This document shows, one piece after another, positions 29,322-36,771 of a stretch of DNA of 53,267 nt. The DNA is from CAZDYP01 sp964509505 (GTDB lineage: Bacteria > Chloroflexota > Anaerolineae > JACRMK01): NCBI GenBank assembly GCA_964509505.1, contig CAZDYP010000009.1, positions 1-53,267 of the forward strand. Direction: 5' to 3'. Under the pieces are notes generated by a model, which saw only the letters and a list, made by a program, of their open reading frames with translations, was not told the DNA's origin and searched no databases. Made by a program: the position numbers and the translations under genes. How positions within the stretch are numbered: the first letter of the stretch is position 1; each line of letters opens with the position of its first letter.

Positions 29322-31569
29322 CCAGCTGATTGACAAACTGCTTGAGAAAATTTTTGCGCAGGGGGGGCCATAACGCTTGGGCAGCGCGTTCTTCATCTTT
29401 GCTCAACGGCTCGCGCGCAAAAAGCGAGCGCACGTACAAGTCCACGAAGCGTGTGAGGATGGCGGCTGCGGTGGGCACACGCGCGGCTAGGCTGGCGGCA
29501 AATTCATGCGGCGTGTGTCCGATGCGTGGCGCGTTGCCCAGCAAACGTCCATAGCGTTGCAACGTTTCGTATTGCGCTTCCATCATCGTCAGACCCGCCA
29601 AATGGCGGCGCCAGCTGATGAAGGCAGCCAACGCAGCTATCAATGCGACCATCAACGCAAAGATGCCAACGTAGCTGACACCCGTCAACGGCACATCTAT
29701 GTTGCCGATGGGGAACAGAGCGCCGGGATCGCCTTCTTCAAAATTCTCCAACTCCTCAATCATACGATCTCGGTCACGGATGTTGGGACCGCGGGCGTTG
29801 CCCGCCTCGGGGTCGCTATCGGAAGATGTGTCAGGCGAATCTGCGCCTTCAAAGCGTTCCAATTCTGGTTGTGCGGCGGTTGGCTCAAATTGAATCCAGC
29901 CATAGTCAGGAAAGAATACCTCGACCCACGTATGCGAATCTGATTCGCGAACAGTATAGATACCCGCATCATTATCATATTCGCCGCGCGCGTAACCCGA
30001 CACCGTGCGGGCAGGAATGTCCAACATGCGCAGCATGATCGCCATTGCCGACGCGTAATAATTGCAGTAGCCGCGTTTGCTGGTGAACAAGAAATAATCC
30101 ACCACATCCCGTTCCGTCGGCGGCGCTTGAATAAACTCATCGTAGGTGAAGGTGCGCAGGAACGCTTCAATCGCAATGGCTTTATCGAAATTATTCGTCG
30201 CCTTCGCCTCGGCCACGACGCGCTCCGCCAATGTTTTGATGCGGGTGGGGGTGCGCGGCGGCACTTGCAAATAGCGGTCTTTAACCCACGCGGGGTAATC
30301 GGCGCCGGCTTTGCGTAACATCTTGTTATCCGCTCGCGGCGCCAACGAAAGCACCGTATATTGATCGTTGGCGCGCGTCGGGATAGCGCTATAGGCCATT
30401 GAGATAATGGGGGGCGCGTTTTCCGCTTGGGTTGCCGCTTGCGCGTTGGGGTCGCGGTTCATTTGCGCGACGATGGGGCGGCTCCACGCAACAGCTTGCG
30501 GCGCGCCAAAGAGTTGTGAGGTTGGATAAAATACCTTGTAGGTTTGGGTGATGAGTTCGCGCGCTGAGAATGGCAAATTTGCCAAGCGCGCGTCGGGCGA
30601 GCGCATCACTAACGAGACCGCATCGGTGTCTTCCCAGCCCTTGCCGTTATATTTGTCATACGCCACCGCCGCCCAGTAACGCCCGTTGGCCATTTGCACA
30701 GTCATCATGGGAGTGCTGTTCAAGCGCAATGGCCCACCCAACGTGAGGCTCACGCCGAAGAAGCCCGTGCCGTTTGGTTCGGGTTTGTAATTGAGGCTCG
30801 CGAACAACTGGCCCCATTTTTCGCGCACCGACATCCAAGGACCTTCGAGGCTTTGCATCACCTCCAACAACTGTGGGCTGGCGGCGGCGGCGGGCAAGGC
30901 TTGCGCCATCAAGATGACGACGACTGAGAACAACGCCCCGTCACGCAAGAACTCTAAGCCCACCATGCGATTGTAGCCCACGCCTGCGTGTTGCCATTGC
31001 ATTTCTTGCGCGGTGAGGTGCGTGCGCACGACGAACAACAAGGCGCACAACAAATACATGAACAAGAACCACTCATGCGAGCCTTGCGCGTAATAGATGT
31101 TGATGATGAGCAAGACGCCTGGCGCCAAAATCGCGGGCCAATTTTGATGACGCCGATAAACGAACCAGGCGGCGAGGTGCGCTATCCAAAAAAAGACCAG
31201 CAGACATTCGAGGAGAAAGATGAGGTTGTCGCTATTGGTGTTGCCTGCGAGCGCTTTGGTGAGCCACGCATAGTAACGCTCGTACATCTGCAACACTTTC
31301 GCGTTCCACGTCAATTTTTCGTTGAGCGTGTCACTGGCGAGGAAGAAGCTCCAGGCCACGCTGATGATGGCGGCGCAGGGATGCACGAACCAACCGGGCA
31401 AATGCGACTTGGCTGTGACCGCGCCTAAGATCAACGCCGCGATGAGCGCCCATTGAATCAGCGTCATACCCTCTGCCCACTGCGCCGCCTCCAATGACCA
31501 CGCTACTGCCAACAACATACCCAACAACAAGATAATCGAAGACCATCCCTCGCGGAATTGAAACTTCAT
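29269..31569 (-). CDS. TgpA-like membrane protein with transglutaminase domain
   Basis: The 766-residue protein begins with several transmembrane helices (residues about 10-220), continues with a large outside part, and has a transglutaminase core: RGYCNYYASAMAIMLR (Cys near residue 500), ESDSHTWVEVFFPDYGW (His near 543, Asp near 552). Another helix (VSYVGIFALMVALIAALAAF) and a DUF4129-like cytoplasmic tail follow. This is the DUF3488/TgpA family, often near an AAA ATPase and DUF58 protein, neither of which is seen here. The chosen start MKFQFREGW has GGAG 9 bases upstream; the frame extends 36 codons further. The stop lies at the edge of the assembly gap. Confidence 0.85.
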   Translation of the reverse strand: MKFQFREGWSSIILLLGMLLAVAWSLEAAQWAEGMTLIQWALIAALILGAVTAKSHLPGWFVHPCAAIISVAWSFFLASDTLNEKLTWNAKVLQMYERYYAWLTKALAGNTNSDNLIFLLECLLVFFWIAHLAAWFVYRRHQNWPAILAPGVLLIINIYYAQGSHEWFLFMYLLCALLFVVRTHLTAQEMQWQHAGVGYNRMVGLEFLRDGALFSVVVILMAQALPAAAASPQLLEVMQSLEGPWMSVREKWGQLFASLNYKPEPNGTGFFGVSLTLGGPLRLNSTPMMTVQMANGRYWAAVAYDKYNGKGWEDTDAVSLVMRSPDARLANLPFSARELITQTYKVFYPTSQLFGAPQAVAWSRPIVAQMNRDPNAQAATQAENAPPIISMAYSAIPTRANDQYTVLSLAPRADNKMLRKAGADYPAWVKDRYLQVPPRTPTRIKTLAERVVAEAKATNNFDKAIAIEAFLRTFTYDEFIQAPPTERDVVDYFLFTSKRGYCNYYASAMAIMLRMLDIPARTVSGYARGEYDNDAGIYTVRESDSHTWVEVFFPDYGWIQFEPTAAQPELERFEGADSPDTSSDSDPEAGNARGPNIRDRDRMIEELENFEEGDPGALFPIGNIDVPLTGVSYVGIFALMVALIAALAAFISWRRHLAGLTMMEAQYETLQRYGRLLGNAPRIGHTPHEFAASLAARVPTAAAILTRFVDLYVRSLFAREPLSKDEERAAQALWPPLRKNFLKQFVNQLGQRFLRPIEDRVGQKKM

Positions 31570-31694
31570 GTGGCTTGACTCCTTCGTGAAGATGAACCTT
31601 GGACTCCACACAATGAATACCGCGTTCATGCGACGATGGTTCAAACATAAGCAAGCACATTCTAGGAGAATCGGCATACCCTGTCAAAAGCCGC

Positions 31695-31934
31695 ATGAAC
31701 TGTCACCATACACTGGAGAGTCAATCCGCCATCGAGAGCTTCTCTGATTTGATTGAGAATGAACGCAACGTCCTCCAATTGATGGCGCAAGACGTGCGCT
31801 ATGAGGCGATAGCCCAGCCTTTGTCGTTCAGCGTCAAGCCTGTTGGCAATTATGTCTCCGACATTTTCAGCAAGTTGCAAGGTGCCGACCACGCGCAAGC
31901 GATTAGGAAAGCGCGGGAAGCAGGACTAAAATAA
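31695..31934 (+). pseudogene. Remnant of a LuxR/NarL-type response regulator (HTH part)
   Basis: The 79-residue frame contains ENERNVLQLMAQDVRYEAIA and VGNYVSDIFSKLQGADHAQA, then IRKAREAGLK, a LuxR-type helix-turn-helix with altered residues in the first helices. The receiver domain is absent and no Shine-Dalgarno precedes the ATG. It is probably a decayed response regulator. A NarL-family kinase without a visible partner lies at 51609, but a link is speculative. Confidence 0.6.
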
Positions 31935-32024
31935 ACTCGCGCGTGTTTACGCTTTTGTTTACAGCTCTGTCACGCCACAATGGTATGGTCATTGTAATCA
32001 TTCTATTTTGACAAAGGAGACCGG

Positions 32025-32444
32025 ATGAGTAATCCCAACAGTTTCAATGAAGACATCATCGCGGAGTTTCGCGCCAATGGCGGCAAGGTGGGTGGCTACT
32101 TCGCCAACACCCCTTTGCTCTTGCTCCATACCAGGGGGGCTAAAAGCAGTCAGCCCCGCACCAACCTACTGGCTTACATTACCGATGGCGAGCGCTACAT
32201 CGTCATCGCGTCCAAAAGTGGCGCGCCCAGCAACCCAGATTGGTATTATAATGCGCAGGCACATCCCCTTGTGACGGTTGAACTCGGCAACGAAAAATTT
32301 CAGGCGCGCGCCACTGCTGTTACCGATGGACCTGAGCGTGAGCGTTTGTATGCTAAAATGGCGGCGCGCAATCCGGGCTTTCTGCAATACGAAAAGAAAA
32401 CCACGCGCAAGATTCCTGCTGTCGTTTTGGAGCGCGTAAAGTAA
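32025..32444 (+). CDS. Deazaflavin (F420)-dependent nitroreductase family protein
   Basis: The 139-residue protein has KVGGYFANTPLLLLHTRGAK, YIVIASKSGAPSNPDWYYN and HPLVTVELGNEKFQARAT, the order of motifs in the DUF385/Ddn family whose characterised members bind reduced F420. This implies that the host makes F420 or a related deazaflavin, but no biosynthesis gene is in the window. AAAGGAGACC lies 5 bases before ATG. It is followed by a pirin gene 15 bp downstream, probably in the same transcript. Confidence 0.88.
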   Translation: MSNPNSFNEDIIAEFRANGGKVGGYFANTPLLLLHTRGAKSSQPRTNLLAYITDGERYIVIASKSGAPSNPDWYYNAQAHPLVTVELGNEKFQARATAVTDGPERERLYAKMAARNPGFLQYEKKTTRKIPAVVLERVK

Positions 32445-32459
32445 AATATCAGATCACCT

Positions 32460-33305
32460 ATGACCACTGCTCGTTCTATCGCTCACATCATCGAGCCGCA
32501 ACTCGTCGCCGAAGGAGCAGGCGTGTTGTTGCGTCGTTCCTTTGGTCCCCATCGCACCAACTACTTTGACCCTTTCTTACTCTTCGATCATTTTGCGTTC
32601 AACGACCCACGCGAGGGCCCCATTCGCGGCTTCCCAATGCACCCACATCGCGGCATCGAAACTGTCACCTACATGCTCGCCGGCACGGTCAATCATCGTG
32701 ACAGCTTGGGCAACGCAGGGCTCATCGGGCCTGGCGATGCGCAATGGATGACGAGCGGGCGCGGCATCTTGCACGAAGAGCTGCCACGACGCAATGCGGG
32801 CGGCAAAATCAATGGCTTCCAACTGTGGATCAATCTGCCTGCCGCGCTCAAGATGTCTGCGCCGCGTTATCAAGACATTCGTGCAGAGGATATTCCCAGT
32901 GTGGCGAAAGAGGGTGCGATTATTCGCCTCGTGGCGGGACAGCTGAACGGCACGTATGGTCCCGTCACCGAGATTGCCGCGCGCCCAATTTATTTGGAGG
33001 TCACACTACCCGCCGGCGCAACCTTCACCTATCCCGTTCCGCGAGGACACACATTGTTGACCTACGTTTTTGAGGGAGCAGGAAACTTTGGCGCTGATCA
33101 TGCGCGAGTGGAGTCTGTGAGCATGGTGATGTTTGACGATGGCGACCAACTCGACGCGCAGACCGATGAAGGCGTGCGCTTCATGTTGATAGCAGGCGCT
33201 CCCTTCCGCGAGCCAATTGTGCCTTACGGGCCCTTTGTCATGAACACCGTTGAGGAAATTCAGCAGGCCATCATGGATTTCAGAAATGGGACGTTTGCGC
33301 GTTGA
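32460..33305 (+). CDS. Pirin family protein
   Basis: The 281-residue bicupin carries RGFPMHPHRGIETVTYML near residue 58 and SGRGILHEELP near 98, the iron-binding His/His/His/Glu set of pirins. Bacterial pirins include quercetin dioxygenases and redox regulators; the function here is open. The C-terminal cupin ends FVMNTVEEIQQAIMDFRNG, as usual. It lies 15 bp after the deazaflavin protein without its own strong ribosome binding site. An inverted repeat (33317-33356) follows the stop. Confidence 0.92.
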   Translation: MTTARSIAHIIEPQLVAEGAGVLLRRSFGPHRTNYFDPFLLFDHFAFNDPREGPIRGFPMHPHRGIETVTYMLAGTVNHRDSLGNAGLIGPGDAQWMTSGRGILHEELPRRNAGGKINGFQLWINLPAALKMSAPRYQDIRAEDIPSVAKEGAIIRLVAGQLNGTYGPVTEIAARPIYLEVTLPAGATFTYPVPRGHTLLTYVFEGAGNFGADHARVESVSMVMFDDGDQLDAQTDEGVRFMLIAGAPFREPIVPYGPFVMNTVEEIQQAIMDFRNGTFAR

Positions 33306-33316
33306 AAGGGAGTCGA

Positions 33317-33356
33317 ACTCTTGCGAAGGCGACTTCATCGGAACCTTCGCAAGGGT
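33317..33356. repeat. Palindromic repeat, CTTGCGAAGG family, copy 1
   Basis: ACTCTTGCGAAGG (33317-33329) faces CCTTCGCAAGGGT (33344-33356), 12 of 13 paired. Two further copies lie at 41929-41961 and 49739-49773. It follows the pirin stop and may end transcription weakly, but no T-tract is present. Confidence 0.65.
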
Positions 33357-33452
33357 GACTGATTGAAGCACAGGTACGACCCTGCTACAATTACAGGGAC
33401 GTTCAGATAATTTGAACGTCCCTGTTTTTATTTTTGTAAAAAGAATTTCTCT

Positions 33453-34400
33453 ATGACCGAATTGACTGCCGAGCGGATTGTGGATTAGGCGAATCCTACC
33501 AAACTATCGTTATCGCTCAATGGCAAGTGGGTCGCGTATGTGCGCTTGCCCATGAGCAAAACAGAAGAATACCCGCGCACCACCATCTGGCTCGCGCCCG
33601 CCGATGGCTCGCAACCGCCGCGCCCATTCACCGCCAACACCTCGGATAATCGTCGCCCGCAAGAGTCGCCTGAGGGCAAAGCCATCGCATTGGGTTAAAT
33701 TTCGCTTGGTCTCCCGACGGCGCGCATATTGCATTCACCAGCGCCAATGAACCAACCGAAGACGACGAACGACGTGAAAAGGAAAAAGACGATGCGATGG
33801 CGTTTGGTGAACGGCTGCAACACGCACGCTTGCGTTTACTCAACGTCGTGACAGGCGACATCAAAACGCTGATCAGCATGGAACGACACATCGCCGAATT
33901 TGCATGGTCGCCATAAAGCGATGCTATCGCCTATTTTTCGTGGCAATCACCTGCGCTGGAATTTGCTGGGCGCGACGTTTACTGTGAGCGCGTCAACCTC
34001 AATGGTGGCGCGCCACAGCGCCTTTGCCAATTCAACCACAGCGCATCCCGCTTGACGTGGGCGCGCGATGGCTCGATGTTCCTGTTCCCTGCGCTGACCG
34101 CACGCAAGGCGCAATCATCCAGCGCCGTTTGGGTGGTGTCAGCCAAAGGCGGCGAACCATGTCGCATCGCGTTGGGGCAGGATAGCTGCGCGAGCGAGGT
34201 GCAACAACCATCGCAAGCCGCACGCGCGGTTGTGGCAATCGGTGTTGGCTTAGGCACACAGTTCGCGTAGCTCGATCCGCATACCGGCTCACTCGAAAAA
34301 ATTTATTCGTCTGAGAGCGAAACTTGGACGGGCGAAACCGCAAGCAGTGTCGTACGTACGTTGCCTAATGGCGAAACAGTCATCGCTCTCTTGCAATGGC
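33453..34400 (+). pseudogene. Broken S9-family peptidase (beta-propeller part only)
   Basis: From the ATG at 33453 the peptide MTELTAERIVD is followed by a TAG, then ANPTKLSLSLNGKWVAYVRL, TIWLAPADGSQPPRPFTANT and SPEGKAIALG. After a second stop and a frameshift near 33700, the frame continues ANEPTEDDERREKEKDDAMA, RLRLLNVVTGDIKTL, another stop, DAIAYFSWQSPALEFAGRDV and TWARDGSMFLFPALT. These are prolyl-oligopeptidase/acylaminoacyl-peptidase propeller repeats. The alpha/beta-hydrolase domain with the catalytic serine is absent; the sequence stops at a junction with a truncated MocR gene near 34400. It is clearly inactive. Confidence 0.85.
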
Positions 34401-34789
34401 AACAGCTCGTCAGCAGGGATGCCCAACGCGAGTGAGATGATGCCTTCGGTTTGATGCAAGTGCCACAAGTGCGCGACGAAATTCGCGGGATGAGCGAACT
34501 GGAGTTTGATAGGCGGCTGCGCTACGTGGTCAACTTCCATCAACCCCGCCGCGATGTAGCTCTTGCTGCCTTGTCGCGCTTCGAGGATACCGCGCGCTTT
34601 CAACTCCTCGTACGCATTGACCACCGTCGAGCGATGGACGCGCAACTGTTCAGCCAGTGCGCGCGATGGCGGCAAGCTATCGCCTGATTGCAACTGCCCA
34701 CTGCGCGCGAGCGCGGTGATGTGATCTACAATTTGCATGTAGAGAGGTTTGGTGCTGTTAGGGTCAACGGGAATCATCAAGCCGTTCAT
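34400..34789 (-). pseudogene. Truncated MocR/PdxR-type regulator (GntR helix-turn-helix plus start of aminotransferase domain)
   Basis: STKPLYMQIVDHITALARSG, SGDSLPPSRALAEQLRVHRS and TVVNAYEELKARGILEA form a GntR-family winged helix-turn-helix. A linker and IISLALGIPADELLPLQ mark the beginning of the PLP aminotransferase-like domain of MocR regulators, which normally adds about 350 residues. Homology ends near 34400, exactly where the S9 pseudogene ends from the other side; the frame then runs on through unrelated sequence to 34289. A deletion or inversion joined the two gene fragments. The DNA-binding part could still be made, but the sensor part is gone. Confidence 0.8.
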
Positions 34790-34792
34790 GTT

Positions 34793-35500
34793 TCATCTCA
34801 AGGCGACGCTAGGCGTTGAGGCATCTAGCATGGCGGTGGTCACGGCGCCGCCACAATGTTGTTTGACCAATGCGGCGAGGGTTTGTGTGGCGTGCGCCAT
34901 CAGCTCACGGCTCACAGGCGGCAAGCCCTCAATCACTAACAAGGCGTGGCGTGTCCGCTTTGTCAACTTGGTGCGTTCAGCTTCCTTCCAATTCCAACGG
35001 CGACAAATTGCGCCGTTGGCATCTTTGTAAATCACTTCACCGGTGCGTGGCGCGCGCGCTTCGTTTTCGCCCAAGAGCGTGACCGCAGCTTCCTGTTCGC
35101 CGGCGACGGTCAGCCATACATCGCCTGCGAGAGCGTCCAAGTCTTCGCCCCCGACGGGCAAAAGGTGTTGCAACGAGATCGTATTGTAAATATCCACGAG
35201 CGTGTTGATATGCGGCAGGGTATATCCCCTTTGGATGCGTCGCAGCAAATTCTCGATAGACGATGGATAGTCTTTCGGGTTCGCGCCGAACGCCCGATAC
35301 GCCTCGCGCCATGGGACGATGTGCGGATGTGTTTTGATGTCCACCCCCGCCAACGCTTGCGCGGCTTGCGTTTCGGCGGCGCGCAATAATGCCAGCACAG
35401 CTGCGTTTTCATTTGCATTGTTCACCTCATGCGTGATGACAACGCCGAGAACCGCGTGGGGAAATGGTTGAAAAATTTCTTCGGTAATTTTCAGTTGCAT
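34793..35500 (-). CDS. B3/B4 (PheT editing-like) domain protein
   Basis: This 235-residue protein consists of a B3/4 domain like that of phenylalanyl-tRNA synthetase beta chain. HPHIVPWREAYRAFGANPKD, SSIENLLRRIQRG and LPHINTLVDIYNTISLQHLL are typical of the stand-alone family. Such proteins are suspected to be trans-editing factors or tRNA-binding proteins. GEVIYKDANGAICRRWNWKE near the end also fits. The MocR remnant starts 3 bp after its stop, so they were probably co-transcribed. Confidence 0.85.
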   Translation of the reverse strand: MQLKITEEIFQPFPHAVLGVVITHEVNNANENAAVLALLRAAETQAAQALAGVDIKTHPHIVPWREAYRAFGANPKDYPSSIENLLRRIQRGYTLPHINTLVDIYNTISLQHLLPVGGEDLDALAGDVWLTVAGEQEAAVTLLGENEARAPRTGEVIYKDANGAICRRWNWKEAERTKLTKRTRHALLVIEGLPPVSRELMAHATQTLAALVKQHCGGAVTTAMLDASTPSVALR

Positions 35501-35518
35501 AGCGCGAGGTTATCGCCC

Positions 35519-36310
35519 TTAGTGGATAATCTCAATCTCGTCACCCACATGTAAGCATCCTAACGCTGTGTGAATCAGGTTCTGACCAAAGGTGGCTTTG
35601 CCTTGCCAATCACGGTAGGTCGCCAAGGTGCGCAAGGGCTCGCGCCCACGCTCGGCGGTCGCTTGATTCGTGGTCGTGATGACGCAGCGCGCGCATGGCT
35701 TCACCACATCGAACACGATGTCGTTGATGCGGATATGTCGCCACGTATCTTCTGCATACGGCTCACAATCACTGACGACGAGGTTGGGACGGAAGCGATT
35801 CATGGGTAATGGTGTATCAAGTCGCCTATTCAAATCCGCGAGCGACGCTTCGGAAGTCAGCAACAGAGGGAACCCATCGGCGAAACCGACTTGATCCGTC
35901 GCGCGCAACGCGTATGTCTGATCGCACTGGCGCACGAAGTCGTCGGCGAAATACACCAACCGACAAGCCGCGCCGAGAAAATCGCTGAGCCAGCGCGCGA
36001 CGGTTTCGCCTTGCTCAATGGCAATACAGCGGTCACGCCAAATCACAACCTCGACACGGGTACTGGCTTGCGTGAGGGTAAGCGTCAATGGCGACATGCC
36101 TGGCGCATTGAGCGTCAACGTCTCACCTTGTAGGCGCGGTTCGATCAAAGCCATGCGCGCTTGTTCACGTTGCGTGAGAAATTGATATGCGGTGTCCACC
36201 ACCATCAAGCGCCGATCTGACGCGAACCCACGCCAATCCAACGCGATGTCGGCGACGGCAACGCCTTTGCACGATTTGATGGGATAATAATACAGAGCAG
36301 AAATTTTCAT
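35519..36310 (-). CDS. MOSC domain-containing protein (MOSC_N plus MOSC)
   Basis: The 263-residue protein begins MKISALYYYPIKSCKGVAVA, the MOSC N-terminal beta-barrel signature, and has FRPNLVVSDCEPYAEDTWRH, VVKPCARCVITTTNQ (the MOSC cysteine) and GQNLIHTALGCLHVGDEIEI. Related proteins (mARC, YcbX) bind molybdenum cofactor and reduce N-hydroxylated compounds. No ferredoxin domain is fused, unlike E. coli YcbX. It precedes the B3/B4 gene by 18 bp on the minus strand. Confidence 0.9.
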   Translation of the reverse strand: MKISALYYYPIKSCKGVAVADIALDWRGFASDRRLMVVDTAYQFLTQREQARMALIEPRLQGETLTLNAPGMSPLTLTLTQASTRVEVVIWRDRCIAIEQGETVARWLSDFLGAACRLVYFADDFVRQCDQTYALRATDQVGFADGFPLLLTSEASLADLNRRLDTPLPMNRFRPNLVVSDCEPYAEDTWRHIRINDIVFDVVKPCARCVITTTNQATAERGREPLRTLATYRDWQGKATFGQNLIHTALGCLHVGDEIEIIH

Positions 36311-36327
36311 GGGATATATCCTAACTG

Positions 36328-36357
36328 CGAATGCGCGAAGCGTGAAACGTGAAGTTT
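36328..36357. repeat. Short heptamer array (CGTGAAA / CGTGAAG units)
   Basis: GCGAATG, CGCGAAG, CGTGAAA, CGTGAAG with a 7-bp period upstream of the MOSC gene. Confidence 0.5.
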
Positions 36358-36380
36358 CTAGTTGAATATAAACTAAAAAT

Positions 36381-36486
36381 TCAGACCCTAAAGGTTTTTC
36401 TGGCGCAGCGGGTTCACCAGTGGTGCCGCAAGCCTGCCTGACATGCTTTGTGGCTTGCCAGCGAAACCGTTAGGGTCTCGGTCTGA
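36381..36486. mobile_element. 106-bp MITE-like element with TCAGACC...CTGGC ends
   Basis: TCAGACC-CTAAAGGTTTTTCTGGC on the left and the reverse complement TCAGACC, a six-base insertion, then CTAACGGTTTCGCTGGC on the right form terminal inverted repeats that differ by one small indel and a few substitutions. An inner GCAAGCC/GGCTTGC pair also folds. A related palindrome (ACCTTTAGGGTTT) occurs at 46977-47011. Confidence 0.6.
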
Positions 36487-36657
36487 TATTTTCAAAACAC
36501 TTTCTAACACAGTGGCGATGCCAACGCCGTTGCTGCTGACCGAGGCGAGCCACAACGGTTGAGGCAAGCCGACGCCGACGAAGCCATACAACAAAAACGG
36601 CGGCGCGGCGCGTCATGCGCAACCAGATAGGCTTCACCCGCAGCAGGGTTTCAACCG

Positions 36658-36771
36658 TTAAAGCAGTTTTTCTTCTGCAGGGCTAAGCAGCAGCGCTCCC
36701 GGCGCCACATCGCCCCTGACCACGCTCTGCTCTACACCTGCTTGACGAATCTCTGCAAGTACAGCTTCCAA
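36658..36771 (-). pseudogene. Coding-like fragment, possible metallophosphoesterase N-terminal piece, in frame after the glycosidase stop
   Basis: Directly after the TGA of the 853-aa gene the frame continues LEAVLAEIRQAGVEQSVVRG, then DVAPGALLLSP and ends EEKLL-TAA. The pattern LEAVLAEI..GV...V.RGDV resembles the N-terminal part of calcineurin-like phosphoesterases, in which GDV follows such a helix. The metal-binding GDxHG and later motifs are missing. It is most likely a gene remnant joined by deletion. Confidence 0.4.

Larger units (their letters stand above)
36311..36657. other. Gene-poor stretch with a MITE-like element and an undefined fragment
   Basis: Next to the MOSC gene lie heptamer units (36328-36357), then an inverted-repeat element (36381-36486). 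Between 36487 and about 36600 the minus strand reads LLYGFVGVGLPQPLWLASVS, perhaps a membrane-protein remnant. No intact gene is seen. Confidence 0.5.

Noticed and set aside
36388..36594. Minus-strand 68-aa ORF as a gene
   Set aside because: It runs through the terminal inverted repeats of the 36381-36486 element. Only its first part (LLYGFVGVGLPQPLWL) looks coding and is treated as a possible remnant.
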